Below, in pieces: positions 7,697 through 14,607 of a DNA stretch of 26,854 nt (positions within the stretch are counted from its first letter, which is position 1; every line of letters begins with the position of its first letter). Below the pieces are notes generated by a model that had not been told where the DNA came from, searched no databases, and was given only the letters and a program-made list of their open reading frames with translations. This stretch comes from an uncultured Eubacterium sp. (GTDB lineage Bacteria > Bacillota > Clostridia > Lachnospirales > Lachnospiraceae). Both the position numbers and the translations under genes were made by a program. Location of the stretch: contig CAJUIH010000004.1 in assembly GCA_910586045.1 (NCBI GenBank), positions 1-26,854 on the forward strand, in the 5' to 3' direction.

Positions 7697-7852
7697 AGAA
7701 TGGTAAGAATCCCTAAGCATTCTGCAATTTACGGATCGGCCTGCCCCGGTCGCGGCGCCTAATTCGCCCAGGACCACGCCAGCAGCTAAAGGCGCCGCTT
7801 GGCTTCGCCCCTTAGGGTATCAGGCAGAATACTAAGGGCTTCTAACCATTCT
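7697..7852. repeat. ~156-bp hairpin module H, E3 left copy
   Basis: It begins AGAATGGTAAGAATCCCTAA and ends with the imperfect reverse complement TAAGGGCTTCTAACCATTCT, giving a ~29-bp stem. The interior is GC-rich with GGCGCC on both sides (CCCCGGTCGCGGCGCC, AAAGGCGCCGCTTGGC). It is closely related to the modules at 8097-8251 (inverted), 20160-20315 and 20537-20692 (inverted). Confidence 0.85.
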
Positions 7853-7927
7853 TCCAACGTCGCCACAAGCCAGACCTGCGTCCCTCATCCGGCTGGTTCT
7901 CTCTGAATTTACGTAACATACCGTACT

Positions 7928-8021
7928 TATATATTCGGTGATTGAATACTGCACAATAAACCCGATAAACGGCGGGCCAGAAACAAATGATATTGTGCTG
8001 AAATTTTACGCCGTTTATATA
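7928..8021 (+). repeat. 94-bp dispersed repeat, copy 2 (at the centre of E3)
   Basis: By eye it is identical over all 94 bases to copy 3 (22781-22874, opposite orientation). It sits at the axis of symmetry of E3, so E3 becomes a palindrome with this element as its loop. A short in-frame read through it is a shadow shared by all copies. Confidence 0.92.
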
Positions 8022-8096
8022 TATACGGTATGTTACGTAGATCCAGAGAAAACCAGCCGGATGAGGGACGCAGGTCTGGCTTGCGGCGACGTTGGA

Positions 8097-8251
8097 AGAA
8101 TGGTTAGAAGCCCTTAGTATTCTGCCCGATCCCCTAAGGGGCGAAGCCAAGCGGCGCCTTTAGCTGCTGGCGTCAGCCAGGGCGAACTAGGCGCCGCGAC
8201 CGGGGCAGGCCGATCCGTAAATGCAGAATACTTAGGGATTCTTACCATTCT
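8097..8251. repeat. Hairpin module H, E3 right copy (inverted)
   Basis: This is the reverse complement of the module at 7697-7852 with scattered differences. It begins AGAATGGTTAGAAGCCCTTA and ends TTAGGGATTCTTACCATTCT. On both sides it is flanked by beta modules (GATGAGGGACGCAGGTCTGG inside; CTGCGTCCCTCATCC outside). Confidence 0.85.
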
Positions 8252-8556
8252 GGAGCCGGAACCACAAGCTAGTCCTGCGTCCCTCATCCGGCGTCCCCGC
8301 AGCCAAAACCAAAATGTAACACCTTATCTGAACCGTTACGGCCGGTTATGTTTCACACCCTGACGAAATACCGGCAGCCCAGCCAAGTCCGGACACACCC
8401 CGTCAAGGCATCCGCTGCCAGTCGATTTGTATAGAAAACTGCACAAAAGACCGCATATTTTAAGCAAAATAATTAGAAAGTTTTGTCTATTCTGCTATAT
8501 TTTATTTATTTGTCGAAAAGAAGTCATATGTCCTTTCTAATCGACAGTCTAACCGA

Positions 8557-8562
8557 TATAAT
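8557..8562 (+). promoter_or_regulatory. -10 box of the Crp/Fnr-xdh transcription unit; upstream inverted repeat
   Basis: A perfect TATAAT lies 34 bases before the GTG chosen as start of the Crp/Fnr gene. It also lies immediately before an alternative ATG at 8566, which argues for the later start. The -35 is weak (TTTCTA, 8534-8539). ATTAGAAAG (8471-8479) and CTTTCTAAT (8533-8541) form an inverted pair, the second covering the -35, and could be an operator. Nothing else was recognised in 8340-8556. Confidence 0.5.
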
Positions 8563-8595
8563 GAAATGGACATCAGGGGAGGAGAGATTAATCCG

Positions 8596-9303
8596 GTGAA
8601 TGTATTCAGTGAACTGCCGCCGCCAAAGCAGGCTTATATGGAATATTTGTTTCAAAACTGCACCGAAGAAGTCCGGTATTATATGCGTCTGATCGAAGTG
8701 GATGCGGACCGGACGCTGATTAAGGCGGGAGAACCATGCAGTTTTATTTACATTATTTTGACTGGGAGGGTGACGGGCATTGAGTGGCCGATGCACGAGC
8801 GGTCCTATGCGTTTAAAGATTATGGACCCGGGGATTTTTTCGGTGAAATTGAATGCTTTGCCGATCTGGCCAATTACCGGATCAGTGTGGAAACCGCTAC
8901 GGAATGCCGTGTGCTGACGATCCCTGCCGTATATTATATGGAATGGATGCAGCAGGATCTGGAAGCCTTGTACCTGCGTACCAAAGAAAATATGCGCAGG
9001 CTGGTCATGCAGACGGCCGAGGCCCGCAAATATTTGTTTATCGAGGGCAGAGAGCGTCTGATGATGTATCTGGTCCGCAAATACGAGCAGCGCCAGCCAA
9101 AGAATGAGCTGGAGTTAAATAAAAGCAGGAACCGTATATCCGACGAGATAGGATTTTCAGTCAAAACATTAAATCGAAACATAAAAAAACTGGAAGATTT
9201 GGAAGTACTGCGAATTGAGAAAGGCAAGATTGTAGTAGGGAAAGAAGGGTATACCTGGATGCGGGATTATCTCGAGAAACATATCGATGGACAAAGCGGT
9301 TAG
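8596..9303 (+). CDS. Crp/Fnr family transcriptional regulator, probable regulator of the xdh cluster
   Basis: I place the start at GTG 8596, behind AGGGGAGGAG (8575-8584), giving 235 aa; ATG 8566 would add ten residues but has no Shine-Dalgarno site. The N-terminal ~110 residues form a cyclic-nucleotide-binding-type beta roll (AGEPCSFIYIILTGRVTGIE, GPGDFFGEIECF). At the phosphate-binding cassette the sequence is LANYRISVETA: the Arg is kept but the following Ser of Crp is Ile, so cAMP is doubtful. There is no Fnr cysteine set. The C-terminal HTH_Crp is SRNRISDEIGFSVKTLNRNI, at about 178-197. xdhA starts 55 bases downstream with no terminator between, implying co-transcription and control of purine oxidation, with an unknown ligand. 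Confidence 0.85.
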   Translation: MNVFSELPPPKQAYMEYLFQNCTEEVRYYMRLIEVDADRTLIKAGEPCSFIYIILTGRVTGIEWPMHERSYAFKDYGPGDFFGEIECFADLANYRISVETATECRVLTIPAVYYMEWMQQDLEALYLRTKENMRRLVMQTAEARKYLFIEGRERLMMYLVRKYEQRQPKNELELNKSRNRISDEIGFSVKTLNRNIKKLEDLEVLRIEKGKIVVGKEGYTWMRDYLEKHIDGQSG

Positions 9304-9358
9304 CCAGCAGTTCATAGAAACACAGATTCACCATGCAAAAACAAAAGGAGGGGAAACA

Positions 9359-11644
9359 ATGTATGTAGGAAAGAATATTACCCGTGTGGATGCCTACGAT
9401 AAGGTGATGGGCCGCACAAAATATACCGACGATTTGTGCGACAAGGGCGCGTATATTGCGCGGGTACTGCATGCGACGGTTGCACATGGAACCGTGGTAT
9501 CCATTGACACGACGGAAGCGGAAAAAATACCGGGGGTCATCCGGATATTTACCTGTTTTGATGTAACGGAAAAACATTATTTTCCGACCGCGGGCCATCC
9601 TTGGTCAACCGATCCCGGGCACCAGGATGTGGCGGACCGTCTGGTGCTGACGCAGGAAGTGCGTTTTTATGGGGACGATATCGCCGCGGTTGTAGCACAA
9701 GACGAGGTGTCGGCGGCGCAGGCGCTGCGCGCGATCAAAGTAGAATACGAAGAAAAGCCGTTTGTGCTGGATGTACAGGAAGCCATGAAAGACGGGGCGC
9801 CGCAGCTTCATGAGAAGTATCCGAACAATATCTTAAAACATACAACGATACGCAAAGGGGATTATGAAAAGGCGATCCAGGAGCCGGGCTTAACAAAAGT
9901 AGAGGGATGGTACGAAACGCCGACCGTACAGCACTGCCATATTGAAAATTTTATTTGCTATGCGCAGATGGAAGCGGGACGGATTACGGTTACGTCGTCG
10001 ACGCAGATTCCGCATATAGTCCGCAGGGTCGTAGGGCAGGCGCTTGGCGTAGACTGGGGCAAGATCCGTATTATCAAGCCGTATATCGGCGGCGGATTCG
10101 GAAATAAGCAGGATATCCTGTATGAACCGCTGTGTGCCTGGCTGTGTATGCAGTTGGGCGGACATCTGGTAAAACTGGACGTTCCGAGAGAGGAAACGTT
10201 TGTTTCCAACCGTGTGCGCCATTCCATCCGCAGCCATATTGTATCCTGGGTACGGCCGGACGGCACGTTTGCGGCACGCAAGCTGGAGGCGTTTTCTGAC
10301 CAGGGCGCTTATGCATCCCATGGCCATAGTATTGTCGCGAAAGGGGCGGGGGCGTTTCCGCAGCTTTATCCGTGCGACAATGTAGAAGTAGATGCCTATA
10401 CGGTATTTACCAATAAATCCGTGGCAGGCGCTATGCGCGGATACGGCATCCCGCAGGCGATGTGGGCTGTGGAGTGCCATACAGAAGATGTCGCGGCGCG
10501 CATGGGCATGGATCCGATCGCGTTCCGGCGGCAGAATTTGATGCCGGTAGGTTATGTGGACGCGTTTTCGAAAAACGAGCTGTATGACGACACGTTTAAC
10601 CAGTGTATGGACAAAGCGATGGAAATCATGGATTATAAGCGCAAATATAAGGAATATCAAAACCAGACGGGCGATATCCGCCGGGGGATCGGGATCGCGG
10701 TATTTTGGTATAATACGGCAGTCTGGCCGATTTCGCTCGAAAGCGCATCGTGCCGCATGGTATTAAACCAGGACGGGTCCTTACAGGTGCAGCTTGGCGA
10801 AACAGAGATCGGGCAGGGCGCGGATACTGCTTATACACAGATGACGGCGGACGTGCTTGGCGTTCCGCTTGAAAACGTACATGTCGTTTCCTGTCAGGAT
10901 ACGGATGTAACGCCGTTTGGAACAGGCGCCTACGCATCCAGGCAGACGTATACGGCAGGCTTTGCGATCCGCCAGACAGCTCTTTTGCTGAAAGACCGGA
11001 TTTTGTCCTACGCACATGAGCTGACCCGAATGCCGGAATATAATCTGGATATTATAGATGGGCAGATTGTACGGATTACGGATGGCAGGACGATGATGTC
11101 TTTAAAGGAACTGGCGACGGAAGCATTATACAGCCTGACCCACAGCGAGCATTTATCGGCGGAAAGCACTGCGCAGACCAAATCCAATGCCTATTCCTTT
11201 GGCTGTACGGTTGCGGAAGTGGAAGTGGATATTCCGATGTGCAAGGTAAAGCTTTTGGATATCGTAAATGTACACGATGCAGGCAAATTAATAAACCCGG
11301 CGCTTGCAGAAGCGCAGGTACACGGCGGCATGAGCATGGGGATTGGCTTCGGGCTGTCCGAGCGGCTGCTGTTTGATCCAAAGACCGGGCGTGCCTTAAA
11401 CGATAACCTGCTGGATTACAAGCTTTCCACATTTATGGACCATCCGCGGCTGAAAGCGGCGTTTGTGGAAAACCCGGAACCGACAAGTGCGTTCGGGACA
11501 AAGTCGCTGGGCGAGCCGCCGGCCTGTTCGGTAGCGCCGGCGATTCGAAATGCCGTATACCAGGCGACAGGGGCGGCGGTCAACCTTGCGCCGGTTAATC
11601 CGCACAATTTATTCCGTGTATTTAAGGAACAGGGAATCTTATAA
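9359..11644 (+). CDS. xdhA: Xanthine dehydrogenase, molybdopterin-binding subunit XdhA
   Basis: The start at 9359 follows AAAGGAGGGG; an upstream in-frame ATG at 9287 lies inside the regulator gene. The 761-aa protein aligns almost end to end with my recollection of E. coli XdhA (about 752 aa). Shared blocks include STQIPHIVRRVVGQAL (214-229), GGGFGNKQD (244-252), GAMRGYG (357-363) with the substrate-region Arg360, ETEIGQGADT (481-490), GAYASRQTY (523-531), NVHDAGKLINP (637-647) and SLGEPP (716-721), whose Glu719 is the expected catalytic base. It hydroxylates hypoxanthine/xanthine-type purines at the Mo centre in the cytoplasm. The FAD and 2Fe-2S subunits follow immediately, in the same A-B-C order as E. 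coli. Purine preference is not proven by sequence. Confidence 0.95.
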   Translation: MYVGKNITRVDAYDKVMGRTKYTDDLCDKGAYIARVLHATVAHGTVVSIDTTEAEKIPGVIRIFTCFDVTEKHYFPTAGHPWSTDPGHQDVADRLVLTQEVRFYGDDIAAVVAQDEVSAAQALRAIKVEYEEKPFVLDVQEAMKDGAPQLHEKYPNNILKHTTIRKGDYEKAIQEPGLTKVEGWYETPTVQHCHIENFICYAQMEAGRITVTSSTQIPHIVRRVVGQALGVDWGKIRIIKPYIGGGFGNKQDILYEPLCAWLCMQLGGHLVKLDVPREETFVSNRVRHSIRSHIVSWVRPDGTFAARKLEAFSDQGAYASHGHSIVAKGAGAFPQLYPCDNVEVDAYTVFTNKSVAGAMRGYGIPQAMWAVECHTEDVAARMGMDPIAFRRQNLMPVGYVDAFSKNELYDDTFNQCMDKAMEIMDYKRKYKEYQNQTGDIRRGIGIAVFWYNTAVWPISLESASCRMVLNQDGSLQVQLGETEIGQGADTAYTQMTADVLGVPLENVHVVSCQDTDVTPFGTGAYASRQTYTAGFAIRQTALLLKDRILSYAHELTRMPEYNLDIIDGQIVRITDGRTMMSLKELATEALYSLTHSEHLSAESTAQTKSNAYSFGCTVAEVEVDIPMCKVKLLDIVNVHDAGKLINPALAEAQVHGGMSMGIGFGLSERLLFDPKTGRALNDNLLDYKLSTFMDHPRLKAAFVENPEPTSAFGTKSLGEPPACSVAPAIRNAVYQATGAAVNLAPVNPHNLFRVFKEQGIL

Positions 11645-11669
11645 AGGGGATCGAAAAGGAGGTTCAATT

Positions 11670-12557
11670 ATGTACGATATCAAGGCACTTTATGAGGCGG
11701 AAAGCGTAGACCATGCCGTACAGCTTTTACAGGAGCACCCGCAGGCGCAGATTATTGCCGGGGGAAGCGATGTGCTGGTGCAGATCCGGGAAGGAAAGCG
11801 CGCGGGCAAGGAACTGGTCAGCATTTATGGCATTGACGCGATGCGCGGGGTCAGTTATGAAGCGGACGGGACAATCCGGATCGGTTCGCTTACCAGTTTT
11901 TCCCATATTACAAAAGACCCGATTATTAAAGAGCACATCCGGGTGCTCGGCGAAGCGGTAGATATGGTCGGCGGACCGCAGATCCGCAACATCGGTACGA
12001 TCGGCGGAAATACATGCAACGGCGTAACCTCGGCCGATTCGGCTTCTACGCTCCATGCGTGGGACGCGGTTGTAGAGATTACAGGGCCGCAGGGGGTGCG
12101 CAGGATTCCGATTCATGATTTTTACATAAAAGCCGGCGTGGTGGATTTAAAACCAGCGGAGCTGCAGACTGCGCTCTTGATCCCGAAAAAAGCGTACGAG
12201 GGTTACGTTGGGCATTATATTAAATACGCTATGCGCAACGCGATGGACATTGCGACGACCGGATGCTCCGTCAATGTCAAGTTATCCCAGGATAAACAAA
12301 CGATCGAAGACGCGCGGATTGCCTACGGCGTAGCGGGTCCGGTACCGATGCGGGCGCCGTCCGCGGAAGCAAAGGCAAAAGGGAAACCGGTATCGGCGCA
12401 AACAGTAAAAGAATTTGCGGCGGAAGTGCTGACCGATATCAATCCGCGTGACAGTTGGAGGGCTTCCAAGGCTTTCCGCCAGCATATCGCGGTTGTATTA
12501 GCGGAACGTGCGCTGAAAGAGTCCATTCGTCTGGCAGGGGGTGAAATAAATGAGTAA
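11670..12557 (+). CDS. xdhB: Xanthine dehydrogenase, FAD-binding subunit XdhB
   Basis: The start at 11670 follows AAAAGGAGG; the longer frame from 11550 runs back into xdhA and is rejected. The 295-aa protein matches E. coli XdhB in length and motifs. IIAGGSDVLVQIR (28-40) is the first FAD-binding loop, and GGPQIRNIGTIGGNTCNG (101-118) then TSADSAS bind the flavin further. A CO-dehydrogenase-type C-terminal domain contains YAMRNAMDIATTGC and DSWRASKAFR. FAD passes electrons from the 2Fe-2S clusters to NAD or another acceptor. Its 3' end overlaps xdhC by 8 bases, indicating translational coupling. It is the only FAD subunit in the cluster and could therefore also serve the fused Se-dependent enzyme downstream. 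Confidence 0.95.
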   Translation: MYDIKALYEAESVDHAVQLLQEHPQAQIIAGGSDVLVQIREGKRAGKELVSIYGIDAMRGVSYEADGTIRIGSLTSFSHITKDPIIKEHIRVLGEAVDMVGGPQIRNIGTIGGNTCNGVTSADSASTLHAWDAVVEITGPQGVRRIPIHDFYIKAGVVDLKPAELQTALLIPKKAYEGYVGHYIKYAMRNAMDIATTGCSVNVKLSQDKQTIEDARIAYGVAGPVPMRAPSAEAKAKGKPVSAQTVKEFAAEVLTDINPRDSWRASKAFRQHIAVVLAERALKESIRLAGGEINE

Positions 12558-13056
12558 GCAGTATAAATTGGTTTCCTGCACCATTAACGGAAAGCAGGTA
12601 GAAAAAATGGTGGACGTACGCGCGTCCCTGACGGATCTGCTCCGTGACGATTTCCGCCTGACCAGCGTGAAAAAAGGCTGTGAGGTCGGTGAATGCGGAG
12701 CCTGCAACGTGCTGATAGACGGAGAATGTTTTAATTCCTGCATTTATCTGGCGGTTTGGGCGCACGGAAAACAGATTCTGACGCTGGAAGGCCTGGCAGG
12801 GCCAAACGGGGAGATCTCGGATATCCAGCAGGCGTTTATTGACGAGGCAGCCGTACAGTGCGGTTTCTGTACGCCGGGCTTTATTATGAGCGCGATGGAA
12901 CTGCTGCAGTCAGGAAAGGAATACACAGACGACGAGATCCGAAAGCTGCTGTCCGGCCATTTATGCCGCTGCACCGGATACGAAAATATTTTCCGTGCGG
13001 TTAAAAAAACAATGCTGCGCAGGCTGGGGAAAGAGCGTGAAGCGGACGCGGTCTAA
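12550..13056 (+). CDS. xdhC: Xanthine dehydrogenase, [2Fe-2S] subunit XdhC
   Basis: The 168-aa protein carries both clusters of the small subunit of molybdenum hydroxylases. A plant-ferredoxin-type site is formed by Cys44, Cys49, Cys52 and Cys64 (GCEVGECGACNVLIDGECFNSC). An all-helical site is formed by Cys104, Cys107, Cys139 and Cys141 (VQCGFCTPG, LCRCTGY). Length and motifs match E. coli XdhC. It shuttles electrons from the Mo site in XdhA to the FAD in XdhB. The start codon lies inside the end of xdhB. A 45-base gap follows before the permease; it contains a short TTTTGCCGCTGGCAAGGGGCAAAG hairpin-like stretch but no clear terminator. Confidence 0.95.
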   Translation: MSKQYKLVSCTINGKQVEKMVDVRASLTDLLRDDFRLTSVKKGCEVGECGACNVLIDGECFNSCIYLAVWAHGKQILTLEGLAGPNGEISDIQQAFIDEAAVQCGFCTPGFIMSAMELLQSGKEYTDDEIRKLLSGHLCRCTGYENIFRAVKKTMLRRLGKEREADAV

Positions 13057-13101
13057 AACGATCCTTTTGCCGCTGGCAAGGGGCAAAGGGGAAAGGACGA
13101 A

Positions 13102-14502
13102 ATGATTATGATAAATAAAGAAGAAGCAATTGCAACAGTAAGTGAAGATAATATTTACCGGTTAAACGGCAGGGTCCCGCTCGGCAAAGCGATCCCGTTC
13201 GGCCTGCAGCATGTGCTGGCAATGTTTGTATCCAATCTGGCCCCGGTGCTGATTGTGTGCAGCGCTGCGGTTGTCAGGGGTGGCGGCGGGTCGCTGACCG
13301 GAGTGGAGATTACGCGTCTTTTGCAGTGCGCTATGTTTGTGGCCGGAATCGGAACCTGCCTGCAGCTTTATCCGATCTGGAAAATCGGCTCCAAGCTCCC
13401 GATTGTTATGGGCGTTAGTTTTACGTTTCTCGGAAGCTTGTTAATGATTTGTACAAATCCGGACCTTGGATATGAGGGAATGGTTGGCGCCGTGATTCTC
13501 GGCGGAATCTTCGAGGGAATCGTGGGATTGTGCGCAAAGTACTGGAAACGGTTTTTGACGCCGATCGTATCGTCCTGCGTGGTAATCGCAATCGGATTAT
13601 CCCTGCTGCCTGTCGGGATGAACTCCTGGGTCGGCGGAAGCGGTTCCGAGACATTCGGCGCCTGGTATCATTTATTTGTTGGAATTGTAACGTTAGTGGT
13701 ATGTCTGGTTGCCAGGTATTTATTAAAAGGTGTTTATAAAAACCTGAATATCCTTGTAGGACTTGTGGCTGGATACTTATTATCCGCTGTATTTACCGTG
13801 GCCGGGATTGCGCCGATGGTGGATTTTTCAGGAATTTCCAAGACGATTGAGGAAGTCGGGTTTTTCAGCCTGCCGCAGATCGTATTTTTTACAAGCCATA
13901 AGCCGGTATTCGACATTGGCGCGTTTTTTACAATCGCAATTGTATTTTTAGTATCCGCGGCGGAAACAACGGGTGCGACGACTGCAGTCTGCAGCGGGAC
14001 GCTGGACCGCGATATTAAAATGGAAGAATTGCAGGGGTCGCTTGCAGTGGATGGTTTTTCCAGCATGCTTTCCGGATGCTTTGGCTGCCTGCCGCTGACC
14101 TCGTTCAGCCAAAATGTAGGACTGGTTACAATGACGGGCGTAATTAACCGCTTTACGATTTTAATGGGTGCGCTGATTCTGATTTTGTCGTCCCTGTTCC
14201 CGCCGCTGGGTGCGTTTTTTAACTCGCTGCCGCAGTCTGTATTGGGCGGATGTACGGTTATGATGTTTGGTTCGATTATGTACGAGGGCATGAAGATGTT
14301 AAAAGAATGCGTATTTAACGACCGTACGATGATCATTGTATCACTTGCGTTTTGTATCGGCGTTGGGCTGACACAGACAGACGGCAACTTTTTTGCGGCC
14401 TTTCCGCAGGCAGTCGGCGATATCTTTAATGGAAATGCGGTTGCGGGCGTGTTTGTCGTATCGTTATTGTTAAGCTTGTTCCTGCCAAAAGAAAAGGAAT
14501 AA
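13102..14502 (+). CDS. NCS2 (nucleobase:cation symporter-2) family xanthine/uracil permease
   Basis: The 466-aa polytopic membrane protein is almost entirely hydrophobic with about 14 predicted segments. It starts PFGLQHVLAMFVSNLAPVLI, the typical NCS2 TM1. SAAETTG (285-291) carries the TM8 glutamate (Glu288) that binds the purine ring in UraA/XanQ-type carriers. The NAT signature in TM10 reads SFSQNVGLVTMTGVINR (334-350), close to the Q-N-x-G...R consensus. A proton-coupled xanthine or hypoxanthine importer is the best reading because it sits directly behind xdhABC; uracil or urate remain possible. It is probably the last gene of the unit starting at the Crp/Fnr gene, since a new promoter follows. 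Confidence 0.9.
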   Translation: MIMINKEEAIATVSEDNIYRLNGRVPLGKAIPFGLQHVLAMFVSNLAPVLIVCSAAVVRGGGGSLTGVEITRLLQCAMFVAGIGTCLQLYPIWKIGSKLPIVMGVSFTFLGSLLMICTNPDLGYEGMVGAVILGGIFEGIVGLCAKYWKRFLTPIVSSCVVIAIGLSLLPVGMNSWVGGSGSETFGAWYHLFVGIVTLVVCLVARYLLKGVYKNLNILVGLVAGYLLSAVFTVAGIAPMVDFSGISKTIEEVGFFSLPQIVFFTSHKPVFDIGAFFTIAIVFLVSAAETTGATTAVCSGTLDRDIKMEELQGSLAVDGFSSMLSGCFGCLPLTSFSQNVGLVTMTGVINRFTILMGALILILSSLFPPLGAFFNSLPQSVLGGCTVMMFGSIMYEGMKMLKECVFNDRTMIIVSLAFCIGVGLTQTDGNFFAAFPQAVGDIFNGNAVAGVFVVSLLLSLFLPKEKE

Positions 14503-14528
14503 TAAAAATTTCAAAATATGAAAAAAAA

Positions 14529-14557
14529 TTGTATTATTGCTTCCTTTCCTGTATAAT
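14529..14557 (+). promoter_or_regulatory. Promoter for the Se-dependent xdh-yqeB unit
   Basis: TTGTAT (14529-14534) and a perfect TATAAT (14552-14557) are spaced 17 bp apart. The 105-bp gap after the permease is otherwise A/T-rich, and an ATAAGGAGG site precedes the next ATG. Confidence 0.7.
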
Positions 14558-14607
14558 AAAGACAGCACATTTGTCAGCGTTTCATTAAAAAAATAAGGAG
14601 GTTTCCT

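Larger units (their letters stand above)
7616..8339. repeat. 724-bp nested palindromic (foldback) repeat, element E3
   Basis: The ends are inverted copies: GTAACAGTTCAGATAAGGTG at 7616-7635 and its complement at 8320-8339. The flanks GGCTGGTT (7608-7615) and GGCCGGTT (8340-8347) match at 7 of 8 bases, as expected for an aged 8-bp target duplication. Each half contains a ~156-bp hairpin module and mirrored flank modules. The centre of symmetry (TACCGTA to 7925, TACGGTA from 8024) is split by the 94-bp repeat. GTAA ends with 8-bp duplications are typical of IS66-family elements, so a non-autonomous IS66-like origin is my best guess. No transposase is present; short ORFs inside are palindrome shadows. 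With the following 250 bp it explains most of the gap from 7424 to 8595. Confidence 0.9.

Noticed and set aside
7547..7777. Repeated short frame beginning MVLGELGAATGAGRS, also at 20019-20240 and 20612-20818
   Set aside because: It recurs only because it lies in the inverted H modules. It has no ribosome binding site and no relation to known proteins.
7842..8150. Shared frame containing NGVKFQHNIICFWPAVYRVY, also at 3261-3506 and 22754-23050
   Set aside because: It is the translation of the 94-bp repeat in one frame, with different flanks each time; the repeat is better explained as DNA or RNA structure.
7616..8339. CRISPR array
   Set aside because: The repeats are few, long and inverted; there are no regular direct repeats with unique spacers and no cas genes.
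9287..9358. Upstream extensions of xdhA (9287), xdhB (11550) and the crotonase (24209)
   Set aside because: Each extension runs into an upstream gene or promoter, while a strong GGAGG-type site sits just before the chosen start.
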